A stretch of DNA of 64,000 nucleotides from Selaginella moellendorffii (GCF_000143415.4 NW_003314297.1:396399-460398); one strand, 5' to 3'; shown: positions 11,615 through 24,545, counted from the stretch's first letter. The notes: generated by a model not told the origin, from the letters alone. Numbers and translations are program-made.

Positions 11615-12294
11615 TATGGGAAAGAATCCAAATGATAAAGTTAAGCCAGGAACACTAAGGTGTTGGATGCTAACGGATTGTGGGAAAAGCAATATGTTTC
11701 CAATGATGGATTCTAAACTGCTCCGATTTGGCAAAGTTCCAAGGGGGGGAGCAACAAAGTAGCCAAATGATAGGGCTATGAACCGTCTTAGCACAAATTA
11801 TGATAACTGAAACTTAGTGCCAAAAGTGGCAAAAAATAGAAAAGAGGATGATAGTGCCCTCGAATAGAGAACTTTCTAAGATGGGGAAGTGGAGTTTGCA
11901 CAATAAATGCAATGCAAGGTGACAAAGGCACCCAAGAAATTGACTTCAAGAAGTCAAGATTAAAAGTTCCAAAGTGGAATGATTATATCAATAGAAGTTG
12001 AGGCTACTCAAGAATGAGTAGTGGGATTGATATAGAGAAGGTGTCTCTAACAAGTTTAATGAAAACTAAACCAATAAAAAGGAGACAACCACCACAAGTG
12101 GTCAAATAAGTCTCTATGATGGAAAGACTATGCTCCTTAGAGGATGGACAAAGCATGGTGAGCCTTTGGTGTTAAACCATTAATGAATATTGGCTAAGTG
12201 CTAAAGATGGAAAGGGTAATACATGCTGGTATTACTTTATAAAATAGTTTATCGTTCAATAAGGACATCAAACTTCGTTTATGGGCGGTGGAGT
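11615..12294. other. Anonymous sequence
   Basis: No supported gene; short frames on both strands have no recognisable motifs. Confidence 0.45.
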
Positions 12295-13745
12295 TGTAAA
12301 ACATAAAATCCCCAGACCCCAAAGAGGAGCCAAAAGGGTGCCACCTGGTAGTGGTTGAGGCAAAAGCTAAATGGGTGTAACACATATAAACTAAAAGCTC
12401 CAACTCGAAAAGTCAAGAGTGGGAGTGGAACTCCCAATAAAGTGCTCGAAGAACAAACACGAAGCAAGCAATAAAGGAGTCTCTAAAAAAGGAACACAAA
12501 AAGACCAACACATGATACATGGTTGAAATCTAAGATAAACTCGAGATGGAGTCCGAGATGGAATCCAAGATAGAGTCTGAGATGGAGTCTAAAATGGACC
12601 TGGGGGATGGGGGGTTCCAAAAGTATAGTAGGGAAAGTGTGGGTTGGACCCTAGTGGAACTAATTTGGCCAGGAAAGGCCAGTGTGACATAGGAAGGATA
12701 TGCTTGTGTGCTAGGTGATGATATATCCATTAAGGAGTCCAAAGCTAAAGTGAATACGGACAGGCAAGCAGGATAGCTTAGTGAAGTGTTCAAGAGACTT
12801 ATATTGGTATACAACCTCCTCATAGACAAAGCTATAGTATAGGTATTAACATCTCAGCTTCAAACAACTAAGTTGGATATCACCATCTTCAGCCAAGGCA
12901 TAGGGTTACCAAGACCACAGCAAGAGCTCACTATTCTCATAGAGTCTAATGAAATGTAAGGTGCAACTTGCCATCAAACACAATGATACAAAAGAAAGGC
13001 ACAAGGGTCACCTTTATTTGGATACCTAGTGTGGCTTATTGGAACCTCACTCTAGCCACATGGCTGGGGCACACAAATGCGAAAGGTGGGGAGAGTACCT
13101 ACAATGCTTGTGTAGGGCTACGGTGTTTAAAAATGTCATCCCAAGGTCTTAGTGTGGAAAGGAAAGAGTCCTCTTGTGTAAAGACCAAAGATATAGTCAT
13201 GTGATGAGGAAGTCCTAGAGGTCAATGGGACTTAGTAGTCAAGCCTTTGGTGGTGTTAGTAAGCATTGCCAAGGATAGAGAGGGACTTGGCAAGGACTAA
13301 ATAAAGGATATTAGAAAAGGGTGTTCCTATGTCTCTGGACATCCTAAAGATGCTAAGGTGTAGTCATGGGATGCCCCACCAAGTTTCTTTTCTGTCCATG
13401 GCCATATTCGCTAACACTGCCATTGGAACAAGGCCCACAGACCCAACCACTAAGTCCCACTATCCTTTGGGATTTCCTCACCACATGGGACCGTATCTTT
13501 GGTCACTACACCATAGGACTGCTCCTCTTCCTTTTCATAGTTTGGGACTTTAGGACAACATTTCAAAACACCATGGCTCTACACGAGCCTCATGGGTACT
13601 CTCCCCACCTTCTGCCTTTAAGTGCTCTAGCCATAGGCTTAGAGCAAGGTTCTATTGAGCCATGCCAGATATCCAAGTAGGTAGTGCCACCCATGCTTGG
13701 ATGGGAGTATCGACCATTCAATCTCCCAAGGGAACTAGAGCTCAT
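12295..13745. repeat. LTR-A copy with an inverted second piece (fold-back)
   Basis: 12295-13370 is LTR-A on the plus strand (TGTAAAACATAAAATCC start, short minisatellite at 12536-12600). 13371-13745 is the reverse complement of the same LTR's central part: GGTGGGGAGAGTACC at about 13086 faces GGTACTCTCCCCACC at about 13596. The two arms form an inverted repeat of about 370 bp with almost no spacer. Small frames at 12968-13204 and 13366-13680 lie inside it and are not genes. Confidence 0.75.
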
Positions 13746-14664
13746 CTCATGGTCTTCACTTTAATTTTGACTAAGTGTTGATCATGCATAGCTAGCCTCA
13801 TTAAGGCATGCTCAAAGTTATTAGCTAAATGCATTAGTGAGTTTATTGCAATTGAGGTTGGATTTGAGTGGTCATTTAGTTTGTACTTATTCATATTCTT
13901 ATATCTTGTACCTAAGGTATTATGTTCATGTTGGACAAGTATATGACTTGATGGCAAGAGTTTAGTATTTGGGTCTTTGTGAAGACAAGTTGAAAGGTGA
14001 TTGTTAGTTGCTTTGCAATTAGTGATTACTTGTAGGCTTCGTCGAGGACTATTAACACTTGCTTCACTCGATGAAGATCTGTCATTAATAGGTTTGTTTT
14101 ACTAGATGGTGTTATGAAGGATTATGTCGTTAGACTTACATGGGTTTTCCATGTTAGCATGTTAACTCTACCTCTATCAATATCATCTGATTGCATTTAG
14201 TTTATAGTGTTGGATTTCATTGAGTCTTGGATGTGGTGATTCACTCCTTGAGGAAGTGTTATTTGTCACTAAGTTTTGTTAAAGGATTGGTCTCGGATAC
14301 TAACTAAAGTATCTTCGACTTTAGTTAACTTGGTTGCTAGAGAGCTTTGAGTGGTGATTGACTCTTGCTTTCCTCTAGTTTTATTATAGTGTTGATGGCA
14401 TTGAAGTGATGCCTTGTTGTTGACATTGTTGAAGTTGAGATTTAAGTGAAATGAAATGTCTTTCTATAGGATTGATATTGAGTTTCATTAGTCACGATGC
14501 AAATAATGTTGATGCTTGGGCTGTAGCTTTATGTTATTGGCATTCGTGCACTTACTAGTTAGTAGCTGTGTTGACATTTAAATGAACTAAGTGGCAAGTT
14601 TAAGTTAGTTGTGTTCTAAACGAAATTGCTTAGTAGGGGTTGAGATTTGAACTTTTCCTTGAAT
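13746..14664. other. Anonymous AT-rich sequence
   Basis: Nothing recognisable beyond scattered TTGATG-type simple motifs. Confidence 0.45.
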
Positions 14665-15465
14665 AGTTCACTATCATACCTTTTGTGTTAGTCTCATTTT
14701 GGTCCTAAATGCTAATTATGGAAAGTGTTTAAGTCTGCTCAGTTGGCTTATGTAGAGATTGTTTTGAACACAATGGTGTTTGTCCCGTATCCAAATTCGC
14801 AATCTAGAGATATTCTATATTTAGTAAGTTTCAAACTTGTTCCAGAGACTAACTCTTGATACTAAGGGAGGCTTGGGGTGAAAGCCCAAAGCGTGTGTTC
14901 CTAGGGGGGGGGGGGGGGGGGTTCCAAATGTATAGTAGGGATAGTGGGTAGGTTGGGCATGGCTGACCAATTTGAGGCATAGTTTAGCTTTCATTTGCGT
15001 GTTTTTCCTTATTCTACGTTCGGCTTGGGTATAAGCCCAAGTTCCACACCATGCTAGCTCATGGAGTACCCATATCTTTGCATTAGGCCACCAATATACC
15101 AAAATAGCATCAGACTTTGTTTGGCTCCATTTTACATACTGGTCTTGGCATTGGGATGTTAGTTGCTCTAGAACTATTCCAAGTCGCTCCGTGCTTCTAT
15201 CCCTTCACTCCTTGGGCTGTATGCTCGGGAGTTTCTCCGTGGTCCAGTTCTGCCACTCTTTGGCTCTATGCTTAGGAGTTTGGCTCCGTTTCCTCATTCA
15301 ATGGCCCAAGGCCCTAAAACTCGGGTTCCACAACACTGTCCTTTAGACACGTGGCATGTGATATGTGGCATATAACACGTGGCTATGGGGGGTTTAGGTT
15401 CTGCTTCCGTGGTTATCCTATGGTAAATCACCATAGGATAAAGGGTAAAAACCACGTATACTACA
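14665..15465 (+). repeat. LTR family B (variant 2), 3' part
   Basis: Matches 47277-48076 from TTTTGTGTTAGTCTC to its end ATACTACA and is followed at once by a primer-binding site. It holds a G-tract at about 14903-14920, and a perfect 12-bp-stem hairpin at 15413-15441 (TTATCCTATGGT, loop AAATC). The 5' part seen at 46964-47276 is missing. Confidence 0.8.
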
Positions 15466-15467
15466 TT

Positions 15468-15480
15468 TGGTATCAGAGGA
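15468..15480 (+). other. tRNA-iMet primer-binding site
   Basis: TGGTATCAGAGGA, two bases after the LTR end CTACA. It shows that a family-B element once extended to the right. Confidence 0.8.
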
Positions 15481-16649
15481 TACATCTCAGCGAGTATTAT
15501 CCAATGAGATTGGGCAACTAGTCTCATTGCATATGCAAAGATGAAAATGATGATCTAAGTGGGTACACGTTACCTTTTATACTTATTATGTGAGCTTTCT
15601 CTTAGGCTCATAAAAGGGTATTCCATTTGCATGAGTTTGTGCTTGGGCTCGTGAGTGAGGCACATTAGCAACTCGAGGTTACACTTTGAGTTGGCAAGAT
15701 TAATGTTAATATATCGATGGTTCCATGAGTTGTTTCCAAGTACTATGGGTGAAAGTAACTTTCCCTAAGTTTGCTATGAGTGGTGAATAAGCTAGTCTGT
15801 AATTCTTTAGCATGGCACTAGTGGATCCTTCCTAGGCATGATTATAAATGGATCAATCAAGACTATAGGGATTAGTCTATTGGTTCAAATAGTTATTGCC
15901 GTGCTTTATTATATACTTTTCTTGGATTGGACTAAAGGCAGTGCAAAAGTAAGCTTAAAGTTTGGTCAAAGTAGAGACCGAAAAGAGAGTCCTTAGGGAC
16001 GAAAGATCAAACATGTTAATCATTTTTTCTTCTTGGAGAGATGATTTGCAACGAAATGTAACCTATTGTTCATGTTCACATCATGAAATTAAGAGTCCCT
16101 GTCTTGATACATATTGGAAATGATGGCTTTGCAAATGGTGAGTCATGAGATGGATAGCGGTGAAATGCTAAACCATTTTGTCTAGACTTGCTATTAAAAA
16201 CTTGGGTTACAATGATTAATTCTTTTCTAGGAAACTTTGCTATAGCTCCTTGAGTAACTTGGTATTGTTTTAGTTTTGAGTTTAATAAGAAAGAGAGTAG
16301 TATGAGTTTATCCATGTTGTGAACAAAAGTTAGTGGTGTTGGGTGTTGTAAGTCTCTATTGGTAGAGTGTGGCATTTATATTGCATTTTGTCAAATCGAG
16401 TTGCACTTAATACTCACATAACCTTTAAAGTAATGACATTGGCATTTCTCATGGTGTTGCTTGATTAATAATCAAGACATTGTAATTTTTATATCATATT
16501 CATGTGATAATGAATAATATGTTTACAAAGTTGCTTGGTTAAATAACGATCAACCCCAAACTGGTTGATGGTGAAGTTAGTCTACTTGCATGATGTAGCA
16601 TTGTAATAACTTTAACTAGACCTTACTTCCCATCTTCTCAAGAGCCCTA
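15481..16649 (+). other. Non-coding or decayed interior of a family-B element
   Basis: Follows the primer-binding site, but no gag or pol motif can be read in any frame. It may be a non-autonomous or heavily decayed interior. Confidence 0.4.
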
Positions 16650-16990
16650 GAAATTTTTTTTGAATAAAGGAATAGTATATAATTATATGATAGCTGTAAA
16701 ACTAGTTAATATTAAGTATTCAAATCAAAATATAATAGTTATAAAAAAAGTTATTGTAAAATAATATAGCTTTATAAAAGATAGGTTCCTATGAACTTTG
16801 TATTTTTTAAATGACTCAATCTAGTAGAAACTTTTAACTCAAATATTTATATATTTCAATATTTTAATATTTGTCAGAAATTTCATTTCTTCAATTTATA
16901 TTTCCTTTGTAAGACTTCTAGTTGACTGTATTGACTTGAGTTAACATGTGCTAAATTGAGCTCAACTCAATTTTGGACCATCCCCAAATG
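16650..16990 (-). repeat. Terminal segment related to the 18.8-kb element end (inverted)
   Basis: Read on the minus strand from 16990 it starts GGGGATGGTCCAAAATTGAG, then TTGAGCTCAA and a CAAGTCAAT..AGTCAAC run, and then TCTTACAAAG. The same succession begins at 18787 on the plus strand. The two outward-facing ends flank the LTR-A pieces between them. Confidence 0.55.
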
Positions 16991-17440
16991 AGGTAAAACT
17001 AACTTTTGAAAACTTTACCAAGTTACCTCACTTGTCTATAAATGTTCACTTTAATGTTAAACTCTTTAATATTCATATTAACACTCACCATATAGGCATA
17101 ACATTCCTTGGTTACAGCCACACTAATTCCCTAGAAGTGCTCCCTATTACTATCCCATAAATACTTACCAAACCCGTCAAGGTTTGGGAGACAATCACTA
17201 TAATCTTTCACCCCACCTTTGAATATGTTTAGCCTTAAATACATTTGGCCCCAAACTCAATTTTGGACTTAATCTTGGCTTCAATTTCAGCCTCAATCTC
17301 AGACTCAATCTCAAACTCATTCTCAGATTTGGTTTTGACACTTCCATGTGTTATACTGGCCATATGTCAATCATTCTTTTATCCTTTTCAAAAAGTTGCT
17401 TATTAATTTCTTTGTGCTTGTTTCTTAATATAAGCTATTA
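16991..17440 (-). repeat. LTR-A fragment
   Basis: Minus-strand similarity to LTR-A: CTTTACCAAGTTACCTCACTT, then the block with CACCATAT..GGC..AACATTCCTTGGTTAC, then minisatellite remnants (CTCAATCTCAGACTCAATCTC) at 17275-17330. Strongly AT-shifted relative to other copies. Confidence 0.65.
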
Positions 17441-18500
17441 AATTTTCTATTCTACTTTAGTCACTTAACCACATATTTGACCATTTGGAAGAGTTTCACT
17501 TATAGCTTCTATAAGTTCTTATCCCAACTTGGGGTATTTACTAAATTTCTAGAGGTGAACTCAAAGCCATACCAACTTTGCATTTAGTCCAAGTGCTCCA
17601 CATATCCAAATCCTATCTTAGACACCTAATGGTACCAAAGACATCCTAGCCTTTTATAATAAAGCCATATTCTCATTTTCCCTATCTTATTAATAGTCCA
17701 ATACCATTTATATTATAGTCCCATCTTTCCAAGACTAAACCATTCATTTATGAGTGATCACCTTATAACCATTGTTTAACATTTTTAAGATGCCCCAAAA
17801 CATAAGGGAATACTATCCCCCAATATCCCTTTTTTAATCCTCAACAAGTCCCTCTCTATTCACAATACTTGCCAGCACCACCATTAGGTTAGAGCCTACA
17901 AGCCTATCCATTAAATTCTACTAACCTCTACAACTTCCTCACCATATAACTATACCCTTTGTTATTAAGCAAGAGGGTCATTCATCTTCTTTTCACCATT
18001 ATGGATTTTATGATGATATTTCAAAACATCATAACCTAATAAAAGTCTAATGAATACTCTCCCTACCTTTCATCACTAGGGTGCCCTAACCATATGGTTA
18101 AAGCAAGGTTCCAATAAGCCATACAAGGTATTTAAGTAAGTAGTGCCATTTATATTTAAATTGGAAGCATTGACCATTTGATCTCCCAAAGGAGCTAGAG
18201 TTGGCTTTTGAACAATTCACTAAGTCACCTCATTTATCTATCCATATTTTGGACTCTTTAGTATTTATATTATCACCCACCATATGAATATAACCTTCCT
18301 TGGTCACACTAACTTTCCCTACTCACACTAGTTTTTCTTGGCCATATTTGTTCATTTGGAGTCTTCTTCTTTACTATTTCATAAGGATTTACCAAACCAT
18401 CTAAGGTTTGGGATTTGGGATTTCATCTCTCAGACTTAGACTTAAACTCAATCTTGATCTTGGACTTGATATCAATCTGTTTTAGTGTCATAAATGTGAT
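17441..18500 (-). repeat. LTR-A copy, degraded
   Basis: Begins with the reverse of the LTR-A 3' end (TTTTCTATTCTACTTTAGTC) and ends in minisatellite remnants (18437-18480). It lies in tandem with the fragment just before it. It has many C-to-T type differences from the 29.1-kb copy, giving an AT-rich appearance. Confidence 0.7.
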
Positions 18501-18786
18501 TGAAGGTATCAAAAGTTACCTGACAATGAGTCTTTTTAGATATTATTTTCTTGCTACCACAACAGTAGTAGGCTAGTGGAATTAATTGGGCATTTATAGT
18601 GTACTTATACAAGATGAGCATAATGACAGAAGTCCTATGTTGTATTAGCTAAATATACTTCCCAATAAAGAGTTCCCATTTCATTGTATCTTATTATTGT
18701 ATTTCATTTCATTTCACTTCTTGAGCACTAGTCCCTCATTATCATTATATGATAGCATACCATATTTACCAAACACCCTCATTATT

Positions 18787-18910
18787 AGGGGGATGTTCAA
18801 ACTTGAGTTGAGCTCAATTCAGCTTAAGTTAATAATAGTCAACATAATCAAAAGTCTTATAAAGAAATGTTATATAAAAATAATGTTATCCTTTGGTGAA
18901 CTTGAAATTT
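18787..18910 (+). repeat. Outer end of the methyltransferase-like element (copy B)
   Basis: Starts GGGGGATGTTCAAACTTGAG, then GTTGAGCTCAATTCAGC and AGTCAACATAATC. Related ends occur at 16990 (inverted), about 53505 and about 62500, each with a TTGAG(Y)TGAGCTC core and a TCAA..AGTCAAYATAGTC run. I take this as one end of the element whose gene lies at 21.6-24.3 kb; the opposite end was not found. Confidence 0.5.
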
Positions 18911-19869
18911 AAATTTAATTATCAGTGGTTTAGAGAAATTTCAATGTTTTGAATATTTCTAATACAACCTATACAATAAAATACTAATTGAGTAATTTCT
19001 AGAATTAGAAGTTTGTCCGAACTCATAGAATGTTTTGTTTGGTCCCAAATAAAACTATGAATATTAAAGTTTGCATGAACCTAAAATTTTTATTGTATAT
19101 TTCAACATTTTGACATTTCAAAAATTGACTAAAAAATATATAAATAATTTGAAACACTAATTCACTCATTGATTCTTTAGGGTTTTATAGAGATAGGAAG
19201 CAAGAAAGACAAAAAATCTATGAGTAATTCTAGCATATAGAAATGTGAGAATGTTAATTTTGTTTTACTACCACAATCTCTATATTACACTCCTGGTCTT
19301 TATTACTTTTCTGGGAATGTAGATACCATTGTCACTATTGATAAAAATGCTTATGTTACTTCTTAAAATATAGTCTAAAGCAAGAGAAAAAATGAAATGG
19401 ACAACCCAGCAGAAAGCACTAATAAATCCACTCCATAAAGCTTTCTATAGCTTTTGTAATCCACTATAATATTATAAAAAAATGTAAGTCTTTTATACAT
19501 ATCCTATTCCTTTTGATATGTTGTATCTTGATAAGGAGTATAAATGTGTAATATATATGATATGGACAAATCAAAGAGTCAAATAAATATATGTTTTTGA
19601 GATTTGAAAGGTAATCTTGCAAAAAGGCATACTCACATGCCTATATACATTGCCATTATTATATATGGTAGGCCAACTAAATAATATATTAATTATGTGC
19701 TAGTTTTTAACTTATGGAACCCTATAACCACTTGTCTCTACATTATAAATTGTAATTACCAAGACTAATAATTATGATTCAATATATTGCTATATCATAA
19801 TAAACGTCATTCCCGAGATTGAAATGTAATATATTAACTAAAGAATTTTTACTGTTGGAGAGTTTAATT

Positions 19870-21204
19870 TTTCTTGTGTGTTGCAATAGTTCAGAAGAAG
19901 TTTACTTTTGGTCCCAAATGCCTTTCATATGGGTCTCCACCTCCATCTCCAACCTTAATCAATAATCCACTTTCACCTCCACACAATAATCTTCCTCTTT
20001 GTTATGAGGCTTTTCCATGTGTGACCTCGAGTGTAACTAAACAAAAGTTCCCTCCTTATGATATTGCTGAAAGAGTTGGAGTGCCTTCAATGTTCCAAAA
20101 ATAATGTCAACATTTTCTTCAATATCTTGCTCCAAATATGGCAAAAATGCTTAATATAGATGTGTATAATCTTTAGTGTCCTATATGCTATTTTTATTTG
20201 AAGAAGATAGATGGTTGTATGGGTATGGTAGATTTCCTAAGCATTGTCGCAAATACTCAAGAGCGATTTTGGAAGGTGTGCACACGTAGATGTATAAAAA
20301 AATCAAGAAAGAATTAAAAGCATACAGTTATTATGATTCTATGGTGAAGAATAATATTCCATTGGTGAACACTGGATCAGTAAGTGTTCAATATAGGATA
20401 TTTAGACCACTCTTTAATGTAATGTAGTCATGCATAGTTTCTTCAAAAGTTTAGCTCATTATGAGTAAAGTATATTTTTGAGAATGATAGTATTCTAGCA
20501 TGTATAAAGACATTATTATATATACAAGTGGTTCTGACATTGTTATGACTCTAAAGTCCCATTTTCAAGATTGACAAACTAAACTTTCAAGAACCCCTAA
20601 ATCTTTTTTTAGTATAAGTATCGATAAGAGATGCTTTTAACATTGAAGATTTAGTTTGTTTAGAGTGTAAGAATGGTTAGAGAGAATGTTATTGCTCTTC
20701 ACATTTAGCCCCTATGCATTTTATATAAGTCTCCACCTCCATTTCTAACTTCTACTAACATTCCACCCTTCCTTCCACACAACAATCATTATGAAACTAG
20801 CCTTAAGTGTGATTGAACAAAAGATCCCTCTTCCAGATAATGTTCTAGATATTGCTACTAGAGATGGATTGCCTCATGTGCTTTAAAAGTGATGTCAGAT
20901 GTTTCTTTGAGATCTTGCTACAGATATGGCTAAAACTCTTGAAAGAATGAATACATATTATCTTTAATGTCTCATATACTACTTTTATTTCAATAAGACA
21001 GAAGGTTATATGGGTCTAGAAACTTTTCTAGAACACAATCACAACTACCCAAGAATTGGTATGGAAAGTGTGCATACATGGATGTATAAGAAAATCAAGA
21101 AAGAGTTAAGAACACACAACCATTATTATTTTATGGTAAAGAATAATATTCCATTAGCATCCATAAGTGTTAAATATGGTATTTTTAAGCCACCCTACTA
21201 AAGC
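19870..21204 (+). repeat. Tandem duplication of a decayed coding unit of about 530 bp
   Basis: 19890-20430 and 20690-21204 are diverged direct copies. Shared strings include TATGGGTCTCCACCTCCAT/TATAAGTCTCCACCTCCAT and GATGTATAA.AAAATCAAGAAAGA, followed by GTGAAGAATAATATTCCATT. Both read in one plus-strand frame with stops; the second keeps 63 open codons (MYKKIKKELRTHNHYYFMVK within). The protein is not recognised. It lies between the element end at 18787 and the methyltransferase-like gene. Confidence 0.6.
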
Positions 21205-21329
21205 TCTAGCTACTAATAGTTCTTACACTATAATATTATCCATCCCCCACCCCCGTCTTGCCATTTTTATTTTAAAAATAGTATTTATTGTAGGTAACAT
21301 ATTTGTCATTATGAAATTTGACAGACTAA

Positions 21330-21415
21330 CATTATAACTATCTCTGACATTGACATTGTCATTGTCACTATCTCTAACATTGACACTATCACTATCACTA
21401 TCATTATCATATTAA
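21330..21415. repeat. ACTATC/ATTGAC simple repeat
   Basis: Short units CATTGACATTGTCATTGTCACTATC and ACTATCACTATC repeated imperfectly. Confidence 0.7.
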
Positions 21416-21639
21416 CATGTGGCATGCTTTTCTTGTTGCAAGTGGATGCATTCAGCTCTCTTTTACTATATCATCAATAAATAGATTTTTATACAACTCC
21501 TTCTCACAAGGGAAGACTCACATTGCATGTGTTGTGCCATACATACCTAGGAAAACTTTTAGAGCTCATTGTATTAGAGATTTATGATATATAGAAAAAC
21601 TAAATATATATTGCATATAAGTTTTTAAAACATCATAAA

Positions 21640-24251
21640 TTACCTCTTAGAAGCAACTGATAAAGAAGGACAAAAACCTCTAAGACGGTGTTTGAAAAAC
21701 TTATATTCTTCAATTGCAAACACTGATTTACTAGAGTCATATGCTACTTCAACCATCGAACCACTACCTGCTGTATAATCGATGACAACATCCCTAGTTG
21801 GCCAATAAAGTTCAAGTAAGACATGCATTGCCGATGAAGATCAGAATTGATACCTAGACAATGTGTTGTAGATGTCATTATGTATGAGATTTGGTATGAT
21901 GTCAGTAGAACTATCATACATTAGTAAAACCTATGTAGCACAATTGCTATCATGAAAACCTTCATGTTCTCTTTTGCAAAACACATGGTAGGTCCATATC
22001 ATAACCTGAATAATTAAACTTTTAGAGACAACACAAAACACAAGATGATTTCCTACCTTCCCTGGCATATATACCTATAAGAGAAATTTTTGAAGTTTAC
22101 TTCAGTTGCATACCTCATGAGGCAGGACATCCAATTAGGGTCATTTGAGAGAATGAAGGCAACACTAATTATGTGAAGGAGAATAGCTGGCAGAAGGAAT
22201 GCATCCTTTAAGTGGTCTTTAGTCAGGATGTTCTAATTTGCGATATCACTATCAGTGTCTGGAAGGCCATTTGGCATGTCAAAGAGCATGAAGTTTATGC
22301 TCTTGAGTAGTGGCCTATGGATCTTTTGACAAAAGCACTCCCACTTTTGCCAAGTAGCCATATTGTCAACATCTTCCTCAAAAGATGCCATCAATGAATT
22401 ATAGGAGGCAATAAAGATTCGGACTTCACCATGGAATGCCACTAGAGAAATAGGGCAAATTTAGGGGGAGAAGACAAAGGTAAGATGTGAAATTAAGAAA
22501 AATTTACATATCGTCATGTGGCATATTGTAGATGTAAATTCTTCCAGGTCCTCTTCTTGGGCATCAAGATGAGCTAGAATGAAGTTACTGCCAACAGTTT
22601 TTGCTACAACTATTTTGAGGAATTAAAAATAGGAGAAACTAAGAGAAATATACCTCAAGAAGTTCCTTGTTACAAGCACATCTTAGACGATCATCATCAT
22701 CATCACTGTTGACTAATTCCTCAAGTTTTGGATTTGCATGCCTTCATTGTGGTAGAACTTTTTGCACATTCTAGTTCTCTTGCTCCACTTCCTTAAGAAT
22801 TTCTTGCAAATCATTCTCACTACTATCTTCACTCTTTTGGCATTGAAAGTGTCGACATTCTCATGGCCACCATCTTTGTCATCTAACACATCTTTATTAG
22901 CCTCTTGGTGGGTTAGTGCATAGTTTGGCCTCTCCAATTCCCAAGGACAAACTCATTTTATCACTGATGGAAAGTTCATTGTTGTCAGGTACATGCCTCC
23001 ATTTCTCACGCCATGCCTTAGGAGTCGATTGCATACCAATGTTCTATATTGGGGATATTTACAATAAAATATAAATAAATTGAGTATAGTATAGAAATTG
23101 TATGTTACTTGAAAGCCACTCATAACATGAAGGTTGGCCAAGCTATTTATCAAATAGAGTTGTGCTTGTGGCCTTCTTTACCAGCCAGTCATCTCCAAGT
23201 TTTGTAAGCTCAATAGTGACGAAGTCTTTGAATGAAGTTGCTTAGGATCATCCCTTATAAAAGGCACTAGAAACATCTCCCCCTTTATATATAGTTTTTA
23301 AAATGTAGACAGTCTTCCTTATCATAGCCTCCATTATATTGTCCAAATCTTTTTCTCCTTCCCTGAGTCTACTATTGAGGTTGTTCAGAATGTATATCTA
23401 CTCATCATATGTAAACTTTGATTTTGAGATGTTGTAAATAATCTCATCTGGAGTATTGCCCATTAGGAAATAACATTTGTGAGTAACCTTCAAGTATATA
23501 TACAAAATACTATTTTCATATTAAACAATCTTTGTTATGATATCAAACCATTGCTATAGGTGTTGAGGGTCCGCCACACTAAGTAATTTCTTTACCTTTG
23601 TCTTTTTTGTGATGTTGATTTTCTTGTCAATTGTAGCTAAATGTTTCGAGAGTTTTTGATCATTTTCAGCCCGATACAACTGTGCATATGTGTCTTGCCT
23701 AACTTTCACTAACAGCTGAAGATAACACAAACATTCAATAATAAGAAGAATATACTTTACTCCACAAAGTTGTCATAAAAGCCATTGAATTCTTATACCA
23801 TCTATTGGCATCTTGATGGCATCATTGATGCCGAATAAGTGATGCTAAATTATCAAGTATTTGTCATTCCTCTGAAATAAGAAACATACCTATATTTGTC
23901 CCAAGGGCGTTCTATTTATACAAACTATAGATGTCCATGTTGACAAAGTAAAGTGAAGTAGACCATACAATGCTTGTTTAAGTGAATTGCCATAGTGGGA
24001 TCTCTTGGATCATGTCTCTCAAACTTTCCCACTTGAGAGACTCTAGAATCGTGTGAATGGCCTTCTCTTTGATTCTAAAAAATGTCTCTTGGAAGCACTT
24101 ATCTATAACATGTTTAGGTAACTCCACTTCTTTTTCAACTTCAACTACACCTCCAGTAGCACCATTATCAAATCGAGCCCTTAGGTTGGGCCTAACACCC
24201 CCTTGAGGTGCATCTAGGCACTATTCCATAATGTAGTTAATTTCTGCCATA
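21640..24251 (-). pseudogene. DNA-methyltransferase-like protein of a mobile element, copy B
   Basis: Reading down the minus strand: an N-terminal piece (24251-23960) with VELPKHVIDKCFQETFFRIKEKAIHTILESLKWESLRDM (quoted in part), a Lys-rich helical piece near 23600-23720 (QDTYAQLYRAENDQKLSKHLA), a 74-residue acidic/basic linker (22713-22937), then NFMLFDMPNGLPDTDSDIAN at 22233-22300 in the position of the DPPY catalytic motif, and VVIDYTAGSGSMVEVAYDSS at 21700-21790, an FxGxG AdoMet-binding motif. Motif IV before motif I is the beta-class order of N4-cytosine/N6-adenine methyltransferases. DPPY reads DMPN, and stops and introns interrupt the gene, so this copy is probably inactive. Homologous copies lie at 53.7 and 62.9 kb. 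Confidence 0.65.
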
Positions 24252-24269
24252 TTTTGTGAATATGTTAAG

Positions 24270-24545
24270 AGTAGTGGCATTTAATGTGGTGGTAGCGGCA
24301 CTAGTGGCAATAATGGCGTTGATGACAATGGTTGCAATGGCACTGGTGGTGGTGATGATGGTGGCAATGGTGGTGATGACGGTGGCAATGGTGGTGGTAA
24401 TGGTGATGATGGCAGTGGTGGTGGTAATGGTGATGGTGGTGGTGGTAATGGTGGTGATGAAGGTAGTGGTGGCAATGGTAGTGAAGGTGGTGATGGAGGT
24501 AATGGCGGTGGTGGCAGTGATGGTGGTGGTGGCAAAAATGGGGGT
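24270..24545. repeat. GGTGAT/GGTAAT trinucleotide-type minisatellite
   Basis: Runs of GGTGGTGATGGTGGTAATGG-like units. They give long spurious frames (Met/Val-rich on plus; His- or Pro-rich on minus). The tract lies just upstream of the N-terminal codons of the methyltransferase-like gene, so it could be an expanded low-complexity N-terminus or simple repeat growth. Confidence 0.85.
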
